Below the pieces are notes generated by a model that saw only the letters and a program-made list of their open reading frames with translations, was not told the DNA's origin and did no database searches. From positions 1-64,000 of the forward strand of contig CAMPDV010002412.1 in assembly GCA_946699065.1 (NCBI GenBank): a stretch of DNA of 64,000 nucleotides. Direction: 5' to 3'. Each line of letters starts with the position of its first letter. Positions within the stretch are counted from its first letter, which is position 1. The stretch comes from Loxodes magnus. Lineage: Eukaryota; Ciliophora; Karyorelictea; Loxodida; Loxodidae. Positions 37,090 through 49,560 of this stretch are shown in pieces. Made by a program: the position numbers and the translations under genes.

Positions 37090-37790
37090 ACTGAAATTCT
37101 ATCTTCTTTTCTTACTTGACTTCTTCACTTTTCTTAATACTTATTACTTCTCAAAGCATACTACTTAAAACTGAAATTCTATCTTCTTTTCTTACTCTAC
37201 TTCTTCACTTTTCTAAATACTTAATGCTTCTCAAAGCATACTTCTTAAAACTGAAATTCTATCTTCTTTTCTTACTTTACTTCTTCACTTTTCTTAATAC
37301 TTATTACTTCTCAAAACATAATACTTAAGACTGAAATTCTTTCTTATTTTCTTACTCTCCTTCACTTTTCTTAATACTTATTACTTCTCAAAGCATACTC
37401 CTTAAAACTGAAATTCTATCTTCTTTTCTTACTCTACTTCTTCACTTTTCTAAATACTTAATGCTTCTCAAAGCATACTCCTTAATCTGAAATTCTATCT
37501 TCTTTTCTTACTCTACTTCTTCACTTTACTAAATATTTAATACTTCTCAAAACATAACAATAAAACTGAAATTCTTTCTTCTTTTCTTACTTTACTTCTT
37601 CACTTTTCTAAATACTTAATGCTTCTCAAAGCATATCTCATTAAAACTGAAATTCTATCTTCTTTTCTTACTTTACTTCTTCACTTTTCTAAATACTTAA
37701 TACTTCTCAAAGCATACTACTCAAAACTGAAATTCTATCTTCTTTTCTTACTCTACTTCTTCACTTTTCTAAATACTTAATACTTCTCAA
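37090..37790. repeat. Block L copy 3 (right part)
   Basis: Shares with 5.58-6.25 kb the order TACTTGACTTC, CATACTTCTT, then CATACTCCTTAATCTG, TTTACTAAATATTTAA, AAAACATAACAAT with TTCTTTCTTCTTTTC, CATATCTCATT, CTCAAAACTG (TACTAAATAT at 37527 against 5991, offset 31,536). It also carries an inserted 77-bp TACTCTCCTTCAC unit near 37356. Confidence 0.82.
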
Positions 37791-38295
37791 AGCATACTAC
37801 TTAAAACTGAAATTCTATCTTCTTTTCTTACTCTACTTCTTCACTTTTCTTAATACTTAATAATTCTCAAAGCATACTACTTAAAACTGAAATTCTTTCT
37901 TCTTTTCTTACTCTACTTCTTCACTTTTCTAAATACTTAATACTTCTCAAAGCATACTCCTTAAAACTGAAATTCTATCTTCTTTTCTTACTCTACTTCT
38001 TCACTTTTCAAAATACTTAATACTTCTCAAAGCATACTACTTAAAACTGAAATTCTATCTTCTTTTCTTACTCCACTTCTTCACTTTTCTTAATACTTAA
38101 TACTTCTCAAAGCATACTACTTAAAACTAAAATTCTATCTTCTTTTCTTACTTGACTTCTTCACTTTTCTTAATACTTAATACTTCTCAAAGCATACTCC
38201 TTAATCTGAAATTCTATCTTCTTTTCTTACTTTACTTCTTCACTTTTCTTAATACTTAATACTTCTCAAAACATAATACTTAAGACTGAAATTCT
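37791..38295. repeat. Monomers before cassette A copy 7
   Basis: About six units of CATACTACTT and CATACTCCTT types with one TACTCCACTTC and one TACTTGACTTC unit, ending in AAAACATAATACTTAAGACTG, the usual cassette A entry. Confidence 0.75.
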
Positions 38296-38531
38296 TTCTT
38301 ATTTTCTTATCTTACTTCTTCACTTTTCAAAATACTCATTATTTCTCAAAGCATACTTATAAAACCGAAATTCTATCTTCTTTTCTTACTCTACTTCTTC
38401 ACTTTTCTAAATACTTATTACTTTTCAAAGCATACTCCTTAAAACTGAAATTCTATATTCTTTTCTTACTTAACTTCTTCACTTTTCTAAATACTTATTA
38501 CTTCTCAAAGCATAATACTCAAAACTGAAAT
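38296..38531. repeat. Cassette A copy 7 (only full copy right of 22.1 kb)
   Basis: Full order, with private changes AAAACCGAAATT in the second unit and TACTTTTCAAAGC in the third, and GAAATTC instead of GAATTTC at its end. Being separated by 16 kb from the nearest other full copy, it suggests long-range transfer or an old copy. Confidence 0.82.
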
Positions 38532-38639
38532 TCTTTCTTATTTTCTTACTTTACTTCTTCACTTTTCTTAATACTTAATACTTCTCAAAGCATAATACTT
38601 AAAACTGAAATTCTATCTTCTTTTCTTACTCTCCTTCAC

Positions 38640-39260
38640 TTTTCTTAATACTTATTACTTCTCAAAGCATACTACTTAAAACTGAAATTCTATCTTCTTT
38701 TCTTACTTTACTTCTTCACTTTTCTAAATACTTAATACTTCTCAAAGCATACTCCTTAAAACTGAAATTCTATCTTCTTTTCTTACTCTACTTCTTCACT
38801 TTTCTTAATACTTAATGCTTCTCAAAGCATACTACTTAAAACTGAAATTCTATCTTCTTTTCTTACTCTCCTTCACTTTTCTTAATACTTAATACTTCTC
38901 AAAGCATACTACTTAAAACTAAAATTCTATCTTCTTTTCTTACTCTACTTCTTCACTTTTCTTAATACTTATTACTTCTCAAAGCATAATGCTTAAAACT
39001 GAAATTCTATCTTCTTTTCTTACTTTACTTCTTCACTTTTACAAATAATTATTACTTCTCAAAGCATATTACTTAAAACTGAAATTCTTTCTTATTTTCT
39101 TACTTTACTTCTTCACTTTTACAAAATACTTATTACTTATCAAAGCATAACAATAAAACTGAAATTCTTTCTTATTTTCTTATCTTACTTCTTCACTTTT
39201 CAAAATACTCATTATTTCTCAAAGCATACTTATAAAACTGAAATTCTATCTTCTTTTCTT
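38640..39260. repeat. Block N copy 1
   Basis: Order: CATACTACTT, CATACTCCTT, TTAATGC, AACTAAAATT, CATAATGCTT, TTTTACAAATAATTATTAC, CATATTACTT, CATAACAAT, TTATCTT with TACTCATTATTT, ACTTATAAAACTG. Copies are at about 40236-40856 (offset about 1595-1597) and, shorter, at about 41270-41710. This copy has a 77-bp TACTCTCCTTCAC unit where the others have TACTCCACTTC. Confidence 0.82.
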
Positions 39261-40235
39261 ACTTTACTTCTTCACTTTTCTAAATACTTATTACTTCTTA
39301 AAACTTACTTCTTAAATCTGAAATTCTATCTTCTTTTCTTACTCTACTTCTTCACTTTTCTAAATACTTAATACTTCTCAAAGCATACTACTTAAAACTA
39401 AAATTCTATCTTCTTTTCTTACTTGACTTCTTCACTTTTCTTAATACTTATTACTTCTCAAAACATACTACTTAAAACTGAAATTCTATCTTCTTTTCTT
39501 ACTCTACTTCTTCACTTTTCTAAATACTTAATACTTCTCAAAGCATACTACTTAAAACTGAAATTATATCTTCTTTTCTTACTTGACTTCTTCAATTTTC
39601 TTAATACTTATTACTTCTCAAAACATACTACTTAAAACTGAAATTCTATCTTCTTTTCTTACTCTACTTCTTCACTTTTCTAAATACTTAATACTTCTCA
39701 AAACTTACTTCTTAAATCTGAAATTCTATCTTCTTTTCTTACTCTACTTCTTCACTTTTCTAAATACTTAATACTTCTCAAAGCATACTACTTAAAACTA
39801 AAATTATATCTTCTTTTCTTACTTGACTTCTTCACTTTTCTTAATACTTATTACTTCTCAAAGCATAATGCTTAAAACTGAAATTCTATCTTCTTTTCTT
39901 ACTCTACTTCTTCACTTTTCTAAATACTTAATACTTCTCAAAGCATAATACTTAAAACTGAAGGTCCATCTTCTTTTCTTACTTTACTTCTTCACTTTTC
40001 TAAATACTTATTACTTCTCAAAGCATACTCCTTAATCTAAAATTCTATCTTCTTTTCTTACTCTACTTCTTCACTTTTCTAAATACTTATTACTTCTCAA
40101 AGCATACTACTTAAAACTGAAATTCTTTCTTATTTTCTTACTTTACTTCTTCACTTTTCTTAATACTTATTACTTCTCAAAGCATAATACTTAAAACTGA
40201 AATTCTATCTTCTTTTCTTACTCTACTTCTTCACT
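39261..40235. repeat. Monomers with three TACTTGACTTC units
   Basis: About 12 units. TACTTGACTTC occurs near 39420, 39580 and 39830, the second with the private TTCAATTTTC. AACTGAAATTATATC and AACTAAAATTATATC near 39550 and 39800 are otherwise not seen. Ends with an AAGGTCCATC unit as at 29.0 and 33.3 kb. Confidence 0.75.
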
Positions 40236-40856
40236 TTTCTAAATACTTATTACTTCTCAAAGCATACTACTTAAAACTGAAATTCTATCTTCTTTTCTTA
40301 CTTTACTTCTTCACTTTTCTAAATACTTAATACTTCTCAAAGCATACTCCTTAAAACTGAAATTCTATCTTCTTTTCTTACTCTACTTCTTCACTTTTCT
40401 TAATACTTAATGCTTCTCAAAGCATACTACTTAAACTGAAATTCTATCTTCTTTTCTTACTCCACTTCTTCACTTTTCTTAATACTTAATACTTCTCAAA
40501 GCATACTACTTAAAACTAAAATTCTATCTTCTTTTCTTACTCTACTTCTTCACTTTTCTTAATACTTATTACTTCTCAAAGCATAATGCTTAAAACTGAA
40601 ATTCTATCTTCTTTTCTTACTTTACTTCTTCACTTTTACAAATAATTATTACTTCTCAAAGCATATTACTTAAAACTGAAATTCTTTCTTATTTTCTTAC
40701 TTTACTTCTTCACTATTCAAAATACTTATTACTTATCAAAGCATAACAATAAAACTGAAATTCTTTCTTATTTTCTTATCTTACTTCTTCACTTTTCAAA
40801 ATACTCATTATTTCTCAAAGCATACTTATAAAACTGAAATTCTATCTTCTTTTCTT
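40236..40856. repeat. Block N copy 2
   Basis: Same order as 38640-39260. Private differences: TTAAACTG (79 bp), TACTCCACTTC, and CACTATTCAAAATAC in place of TTTTACAAAATAC. Confidence 0.82.
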
Positions 40857-41269
40857 ACTTTACTTCTTCACTTTTCTAAATACTTAATACTTCTCAAAGC
40901 ATACTCCTTAAAACTGAAATTCTATCTTCTTTTCTTACTCTACTTCTTCACTTTTCTAAATACTTAATACTTCTCAAAGCATAATACTTAAAACTAAAAT
41001 TCTATCTTCTTTTCTTACTCTACTTCTTCACTTTTCTTAATACTTATTACTTCTCAAAGCATAATGCTTAAAACTGAAATTCTATCTTCTTTTCTTACTT
41101 TACTTCTTCACTTATCTTAATACTTAATACTTCTCAAAACTTACTTCTTAAATCTGAAATTCTATCTTCTTTTCTTACTCTACTTCTTCACTTTTCTAAA
41201 TACTTAATACTTCTCAAAGCATACTACTTAAAACTGAAATTCTATCTTCTTTTCTTACTCTACTTCTTC

Positions 41270-41710
41270 ACTTTTCTAAATACTTATTACTTCTCAAAGC
41301 ATACTACTTAAAACTGAAATTCTATCTTCTTTTCTTACTTTACTTCTTCACTTTTCTAAATACTTAATACTTCTCAAAGCATACTCCTTAAAACTGAAAT
41401 TCTATCTTCTTTTCTTACTCTACTTCTTCACTTTTCTTAATACTTAATGCTTCTCAAAGCATACTACTTAAACTGAAATTCTATCTTCTTTTCTTACTCC
41501 ACTTCTTCACTTTTCTTAATACTTAATACTTCTCAAAGCATACTACTTAAAACTAAAATTCTATCTTCTTTTCTTACTCTACTTCTTCACTTTTCTTAAT
41601 ACTTATTACTTCTCAAAGCATAATGCTTAAAACTGAAATTCTATCTTCTTTTCTTACTTTACTTCTTCACTTTTACAAATAATTATTACTTCTCAAAGCA
41701 TATTACTTAA
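41270..41710. repeat. Block N copy 3 (left part)
   Basis: Repeats copy 2 at offset 1037 bp (13 x 80 minus 3), including TTAAACTG and TACTCCACTTC. It leaves the series after TTTTACAAATAATTATTAC and CATATTACTT. Because it shares copy 2 changes, it was copied from copy 2 and not from copy 1. Confidence 0.82.
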
Positions 41711-42180
41711 AACTGAAATTCTATCTTCTTTTCTTACTTTACTTCTTCACTTTTCTAAATACTTAATACTTCTCAAAGCATACTCCTTAAAACTGAAATT
41801 CTATCTTCTTTTCTTACTCTACTTCTTCACTTTTCTAAATACTTATTACTTCTCAAAGCATACTACTTAAAACTGAAATTCTATCTTCTTTTCTTACTCT
41901 ACTTCTTCACTTTTCTAAATACTTATTACTTATCAAAGCATACTCCTTAAAACTAAAATTCTATCTTCTTTTATTACTCTACTTCTTCACTTTTCTAAAT
42001 ACTTATTACTTCTCAAAGCATACTACTTAAAACTGAAATTCTATCTTCTTTTCTTACTTTACTTCTTCACTTTTCTAAATACTTAATACTTCTCAAAGCA
42101 TACTCCTTAAAACTGAAATTCTATCTTCTTTTCTTACTCTACTTCTTCACTTTTCTAAATACTTATTACTTCTCAAAGCA
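41711..42180. repeat. Near-canonical monomers
   Basis: About six units, two with TTATTACTTATC or TTTTATTACTC. No other content. Confidence 0.75.
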
Positions 42181-43766
42181 TACTACTTAATCTGAAATTC
42201 TATCTTCTTTCTTACTCAACTTCTTCACTATTCAAAATACTTATTACTTCTCAAAGCTTAATACTTAAAACTGAAATTCTATCTTCTTTTCTTACTTTAC
42301 TTCTTCATTTTTCTAAATACTTAATACTTCTCAAAACATACTCCTTAAAACTGAAATTCTATCTTCTTTTCTTACTCTACTTCTTCACTTTTCTTAATAC
42401 TTAATACTTCTCAAAGCATACTACTTAAAACTGAAATTCTATCTTCTTTTCTTACTCTACTTCTTCACTTTTCTAAATACTTAATACTTCTCAAAGCATA
42501 CTACTTAAAACTGAAATTCTATCTTCTTTTCTTACTTTACTTCTTCACTTTTCTTAATACTTAATACTTCTCAAAGCATACTACTTAAAACTGAAATTCC
42601 ATCTTCTTTTCTTACTCTACTTCTTCACTTTTCTTAATACTTAATACTTCTCAAAGCATACTACTTAAAACTGAAATTCTATCTTCTTTTCTTACTCTAC
42701 TTCTTCACTTTTCTAAATACTTATTACTTCTCGAAACATACTACTTAAAACTGAAATTCTTTCTTATTTTCTTATCTTACTTCTTCACTTTTCAAAATAC
42801 TCATTATTTCTCAAAGCATAATACTTAAAACTAAAATTCTATCTTCTTTTCTTACTCTACTTCTTCACTTATCTTAATACTTAATACTTCTCAAAGCATA
42901 CTCCTTAAAACTGAAATTCTATCTTCTTTTCTTACTCTACTTCTTCACTTTTCTTAATACTTAATACTTCTCAAAGCATACTACTTAAAACTGAAATTCT
43001 ATCTTCTTTTCTTACTCTACTTCTTCACTTTTCTAAATACTTATTACTTCTCAAAGCATACTCCTTAAAACTGAAATTCTATCTTCTTTTCTTACTCTAC
43101 ATCTTCACTTTTCTAAATACTTATTACTTCTCAAAGCATAATACTTAAAACTGAAATTCTATCTTCTTTTCTTACTCTACTTCTTCACTTTTCTAAATAC
43201 TTATTACTTCTCAAAGCATAATGCTTAAAACTCAATCTCTATCTTCTTTTCTTACTTTACTTCTTCACTTTTCTTAATACTTAATACTTCTCAAAGCATA
43301 ATACTTAAAACTAAAATTCTATCTTCTTTTCTTACTCTACTTCTTCACTTTTCTTAATACTTATTACTTCTCAAAGCATAATGCTTAAAACTGAAATTCT
43401 ATCTTCTTTTCTTACTCTACTTCTTCACTTTTCTTAATACTTAATACTTCTCAAAGCATACTACTTAAAACTAAAATTCTATCTTCTTTTCTTACTCTAC
43501 TTCTTCACTTTTCTTAATACTTAATACTTCTCAAAGCATACTACTTAATCTGAAATTCTATCTTCTTTCTTACTCTACTTCTTCACTATTCAAAATACTT
43601 ATTACTTCTCGAAGCATACTTATAAAACTGAAATTCTTTCTTATTTTCTTACTTTACTTCTTCACTTTTCTTAATACTTAATACTTCTCAAAGCATACTA
43701 CTTAAAACTGAAATTCTATCTTCTTTTCTTACTCTACTTCTTCACTTTTCTAAATACTTATTACTT

Positions 43767-43906
43767 CTCGAAGCATAATGCTTAAAACTGAAATTCTATC
43801 TTCTTTTCTTACTCTACTTCTTCACTTTTTTTAATACTTAATACTTCTCAAAGCATACTACTTAAAACTTAAATTCTATCTTCTTTTCTTACTCTACTTC
43901 TTCACT
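43767..43906. repeat. Segment matching the 62301-62440 patch
   Basis: TCTCGAAGCATAATGCTT, then TTTTTTAATAC, then AAAACTTAAATTC in consecutive monomers. The same three rare variants in the same order occur at 62301-62440 (offset 18,534 bp). Confidence 0.82.
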
Positions 43907-44989
43907 TTTCTAAATACTTATTACTTCTCAAAGCATAATGCTTAAAACTGAAATTCTATCTTCTTTTCTTACTCCACTTCTTCACTTTTCTAAATACTTA
44001 ATACTTCTCAAAGCATACTACTTAAAACTGAAATTCTATCTTCTTTTCTTACTCTACTTCTTCACTTTTCTAAATACTTATTACTTCTCAAAGCATAATG
44101 CTTAAAACTGAAATTCTATCTTCTTTTCTTACTACACTTCTTCACTTTTCTAAATACTTATTACTTCTCAAAGCATACTACTTAAACTGAAATTCTATCT
44201 TCTTTTCTTACTCCACTTCTTCACTTTTCTAAATACTTAATACTTCTCAAAGCATACTACTTAAAACTGAAATTCTATCTTCTTTTCTTACTTGACTTCT
44301 TCACTTTTCTTAATACTTATTACTTCTCAAAACATACTACTTAAAACTGAAATTCTATCTTCTTTTCTTACTTTACTTCTTCACTTTTCTAAATACTTAA
44401 TACTTCTCAAAGCATACTACTTAAAACTAAAATTCTATCTTCTTTTCTTACTTTACTTCTTCACTTTTCTTAATACTTAATACTTCTCAAAGCATACTCC
44501 TTAAAACTGAAATTCTATCTTATTTTCTTACTTTACTTCTTCACTTTTCTAAATACTTATTACTTCTCATAGCATACTACTTAAAACTGAAATTCTATCT
44601 TCTTTTCTTACTCAACTTCTTCACTATTCAAAATACTTATTACTTCTCGAAGCATACTTATAAAACTGAAATTCTATCTTCTTTTCTTACTTTACTTCTT
44701 CATTTTTCTAAATACTTATTACTTCTCAAAGCATACTCCTTAAAACTAAAATTCTATCTTCTTTTCTTACTTTACTTCTTCACTTTTCTAAATACTTAAT
44801 ACTTCTCAAAGCATACTACTTAAAACTGAAATTCTATCTTCTTTTCTTACTTTACTTCTTCACTTTTCTAAATACTTAATACTTCTCAAAGCATACTCCT
44901 TAAAACTGAAATTCTATCTTCTTTTCTTACTCTACTTCTTCACTTTTCTTAATACTTAATACTTCTCAAAGCATACTACTTAAAACTAA

Positions 44990-45545
44990 AATTCTATCTT
45001 CTTTTCTTACTCTACTTCTTCACTTTTCTTAATACTTATTACTTCTCAAAGCATAATGCTTAAAACTGAAATTCTATCTTCTTTTCTTACTCTACTTCTT
45101 CACTTTTCTTAATACTTAATACTTCTCAAAGCATACTACTTAAAACTAAAATTCTATCTTCTTTTCTTACTCTACTTCTTCACTTTTCTTAATACTTAAT
45201 ACTTCTCAAAGCATACTACTTAATCTGAAATTCTATCTTCTTTCTTACTCAACTTCTTCACTATTCAAAATACTTATTACTTCTCGAAGCATACTTATAA
45301 AACTGAAATTCTTTCTTATTTTCTTACTTTACTTCTTCACTTTTCTTAATACTTAATACTTCTCAAAGCATACTACTTAAAACTGAAATTCTATCTTCTT
45401 TTCTTACTCTACTTCTTCACTTTTCTTAATACTTAATACTTCTCAAAGCATAATACTTAAAACTGAAATTCAATCTTCTTTTCTTACTTTACTTCTTCAC
45501 TTTTCTAAATACTTAATACTTCTCAAAGCATACTACTTAAAACTG
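44990..45545. repeat. 550-bp block, partner at 46345-46900
   Basis: Order: TTCTTAATAC with TTATTAC, CATAATGCTT, AACTAAAATT, cassette B, TTCTTTCTTATTTTC, then CATAATACTT with ATTCAATC; repeated at offset 1355 bp. Confidence 0.82.
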
Positions 45546-46344
45546 AAATTCTATCTTCTTTTCTTACTTTACTTCTTCACTTTTCTAAATACTTAATACT
45601 TCTCAAAGCATACTACTTAAAACTGAAATTCTATCTTCTTTTCTTACTCTACTTCTTCACTTTTCTAAATACTTATTACTTCTCAAAGCATAATGCTTAA
45701 AACTGAAATTCTATCTTCTTTTCTTACTCCACTTCTTCACTTTTCTAAATACTTATTACTTCTCAAAGCATACTCCTTAAAACTGAAATTCTATCTTCTT
45801 TTCTTACTTTACTTCTTCACTTTTCTAAATACTTAATACTTCTCAAAGCATACTACTTAAAACTGAAATTCTATCTTCTTTTCTTACTCTACTTCTTCAC
45901 TTTTCTAAATACTTATTACTTCTCAAAGCATACTACTTAAAACTAAAATTCTATCTTCTTTTCTTACTTTACTTCTTCACTTTTCTTAATACTTAATACT
46001 TCTCAAAGCATACTCCTTAAAACTGAAATTCTATCTTCTTTTCTTACTTTACTTCTTCACTTTTCTAAATACTTATTACTTCTCAAAGCATACTACTTAA
46101 AACTGAAATTCTATCTTCTTTCTTACTCAACTTCTTCACTATTCAAAATACTTATTACTTCTCGAAGCATACTTATAAAACTGAAATTCTATCTTCTTTT
46201 CTTACTTTACTTCTTCACTTTTCTAAATACTTATTACTTCTCAAAGCATACTCCTTAAAACTAAAATTCTATCTTCTTTTCTTACTTTACTTCTTCACTT
46301 TTCTTAATACTTAATACTTCTCAAAGCATACTACTTAAAACTGA

Positions 46345-46900
46345 AATTCTATCTTCTTTTCTTACTCTACTTCTTCACTTTTCTTAATACTTATTACTTC
46401 TCAAAGCATAATGCTTAAAACTGAAATTCTATCTTCTTTTCTTACTCTACTTCTTCACTTTTCTTAATACTTAATACTTCTCAAAGCATACTACTTAAAA
46501 CTAAAATTCTATCTTCTTTTCTTACTCTACTTCTTCACTTTTCTTAATACTTAATACTTCTCAAAGCATACTACTTAATCTGAAATTCTATCTTCTTTCT
46601 TACTCAACTTCTTCACTATTCAAAATACTTATTACTTCTCGAAGCATACTTATAAAACTGAAATTCTTTCTTATTTTCTTACTTTACTTCTTCACTTTTC
46701 TTAATACTTAATACTTCTCAAAGCATACTACTTAAAACTGAAATTCTATCTTCTTTTCTTACTCTACTTCTTCACTTTTCTTAATACTTAATACTTCTCA
46801 AAGCATAATACTTAAAACTGAAATTCAATCTTCTTTTCTTACTTTACTTCTTCACTTTTCTAAATACTTAATACTTCTCAAAGCATACTACTTAAAACTG
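46345..46900. repeat. 550-bp block, partner at 44990-45545
   Basis: Second copy of the cassette B-containing block. After it, this copy goes straight to TTATTAC and CATAATGCTT, whereas the first copy has one more CATACTACTT unit. Confidence 0.82.
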
Positions 46901-47512
46901 AAATTCTATCTTCTTTTCTTACTCTACTTCTTCACTTTTCTAAATACTTATTACTTCTCAAAGCATAATGCTTAAAACTGAAATTCTATCTTCTTTTCTT
47001 ACTTTACTTCTTCACTTTTCTAAATACTTATTACTTCTCAAAGCATACTACTCAAAACTTAAATTCTATCTTCTTTTCTTACTCTACTTCTTCACTTTTC
47101 TAAATACTTATTACTTCTCAAAGCATAATGCTTAAAACTGAAATTCAATCTTCTTTTCTTACTTTACTTCTTCACTTTTCTAAATACTTATTACTTCTCA
47201 AAGCATACTACTTAAAACTAAAATTCTATCTTCTTTTCTTACTCTACTTCTTCACTTTTCTTAATACTTAATACTTCTCAAAGCATAATACTTAAAACTG
47301 AAATTCAATCTTCTTTTCTTACTTTACTTCTTCACTTTTCTAAATACTTATTACTTCTCAAAGCATACTACTTAATCTGAAATTCTATCTTCTTTCTTAC
47401 TCAACTTCTTCACTATTCAAAATACTTATTACTTCTCGAAGCATACTTATAAAACTGAAATTCTATCTTCTTTTCTTACTTTACTTCTTCACTTTTCTAA
47501 ATACTTATTACT

Positions 47513-48240
47513 TCTCAAAGCATACTACTTAAAACTAAAATTCTATCTTCTTTTCTTACTTTACTTCTTCACTTTTCTAAATACTTAATGCTTCTCAAAG
47601 CATATCTCATTAAAACTGAAATTCTATCTTCTTTTCTTACTTTACTTCTTCACTTTTCTAAATACTTAATACTTCTCAAAGCATACTACTCAAAACTGAA
47701 ATTCTATCTTCTTTTCTTACTCTACTTCTTCACTTTTCTAAATACTTAATACTTCTCAAAGCATACTACTTAAAACTAAAATTCTATCTTCTTTTCTTAC
47801 TCTACTTCTTCACTTTTCTTAATACTTATTACTTCTCAAAGCATAATGCTTAAAACTGAAATTCTATCTTCTTTTCTTACTCTACTTCTTCTCTTTTTTT
47901 AATACTTAATACTTCTCAAAGCATAATACTTAAAACTGAAGGTCCATCTTCTTTTCTTACTTTACTTCTTCACTTTTCTAAATACTTATTACTTCTCAAA
48001 GCATACTCCTTAATCTAAAATTCTATCTTCTTTTCTTACTCTACTTCTTCACTTTTCTAAATACTTATTACTTCTCAAAGCATAATGCTTAAAACTGAAA
48101 TTCTATCTTCTTTTCTTACTCTACTTCTTCACTTTTCTAAATACTTAATACTTCTCAAAGCATAATACTTAAAACTGAAGGTCCATCTTCTTTTCTTACT
48201 TTACTTCTTCACTTTTCTAAATACTTATTACTTCTCAAAG
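47513..48240. repeat. Third copy of the 28.6-29.3 kb segment
   Basis: Order AACTAAAATT, CATATCTCATT, CTCAAAACTG, AACTAAAATT, CATAATGCTT, TTCTTCTCTTTTTTT, AAGGTCCATC, CATACTCCTTAATCTAAAATT, CATAATGCTT, AAGGTCCATC. It matches 28610-29337 (offset 18,903) and 32842-33569. I saw no mismatch inside the block. Both edges are sharp. Confidence 0.86.
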
Positions 48241-49400
48241 CATACTACTTAAAACTGAAATTCTATCTTCTTTTCTTACTCTACTTCTTCACTTTTCTAA
48301 ATACTTATTACTTCTCAAAGCATAATGCTTAAAACTGAAATTCTATCTTCTTTTCTTACTTTACTTCTTCACTTTTCTAAATACTTATTACTTCTCAAAG
48401 CATACTCCTTAAAACTAAAATTCTATCTTCTTTTCTTACTTTACTTCTTCACTTTTCTAAATACTTAATACTTCTCAAAGCATACTACTTAAAACTGAAA
48501 TTCTATCTTCTTTTCTTACTTTACTTCTTCACTTTTCTAAATACTTATTACTTCTCAAAGCATACTCCTTAAAACTTAATCTCAATCTTCTTTTCTTACT
48601 TTACTTCTTCACTTTTCTAAATACTTAATACTTCTCAAAGCATACTACTTAAAACTGAAATTCTATCTTCTTTTCTTACTTTACTTCTTCACTTTTCTAA
48701 ATACTTAATACTTCTCAAAGCATACTACTTAAAACTGAAATTCTATCTTCTTTTCTTACTCTACTTCTTCACTTTTTTTAATACTTAATACTTCTCAAAG
48801 CATACTACTTAATCTGAAATTCTATCTTTTTTCTTACTCAACTTCTTCACTATTCAAAATACTTATTACTTCTCGAAGCATACTTATAAAACTGAAATTC
48901 TATCTTATTTTCTTACTTTACTTCTTCACTTTTCTAAATACTTATTACTTCTCAAAGCATAATACTTAAAACTGAAATTCTATCTTCTTTTCTTACTTTA
49001 CTTCTTCACTTTTACAAATAATTATTACTTCTCAAAGCATACTACTTAAAACTGAAATTCTATCTTCTTTTCTTACTTTACTTCTTCACTTTTCTTAATA
49101 CTTAATACTTCTCAAAGCATACTACTTAAAACTAAAATTCTATCTTCTTTTCTTACTTTACTTCTTCATTTTTCTAAATACTTATTACTTCTCAAAGCAT
49201 AATGCTTAAAACTTAATCTCAATCTTCTTTTCTTACTTTACTTCTTCACTTTTCTAAATACTTAATACTTCTCAAAGCATACTACTTAAAACTAAAATTC
49301 TATCTTCTTTTCTTACTTTACTTCTTCACTTTTCTTAATACTTAATACTTCTCAAAGCATACTCCTTAAAACTGAAATTCTATCTTCTTTTCTTACTTTA
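48241..49400. repeat. Monomers with AACTTAATCTCAATC units
   Basis: About 14 units. Two carry AACTTAATCTCAATC (near 48574 and 49211), also seen near 59204. One cassette B variant with CTTTTTTCTTACTCAAC is near 48825. Confidence 0.75.
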
Positions 49401-49560
49401 CTTCTTCACTTTTCTAAATACTTATTACTTCTCAAAGCATACTACTTAATCTGAAATTCTATCTTCTTTCTTACTCAACTTCTTCACTATTCAAAATACT
49501 TATTACTTCTCGAAGCATACTTATAAAACTGAAATTCTTTCTTATTTTCTTACTTTACTT

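Larger units (their letters stand above)
42181..49560. repeat. Region of recurring two-monomer cassette B
   Basis: Cassette B reads TTAATCTG, CTTCTTTCTTACTCAAC, CACTATTCAAAATAC, TCTCGAAGC, ACTTATAAAACTG and is 2-3 bp shorter than two canonical units. TCACTATTC occurs at 42225, 43583, 44621, 45258, 46136, 46613, 47410, 48847 and 49484. Spacings are 1358, 1038, 637, 878, 477, 797, 1437 and 637 bp, each a multiple of 80 minus 2 or 3. The 42225 and 44621 copies are partial. Between cassettes lie ordinary monomers rich in AACTAAAATT and CATAATGCTT. Older relatives of the CACTATTC monomer are at 5188, 7430, 26990 and 40712. Confidence 0.83.
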
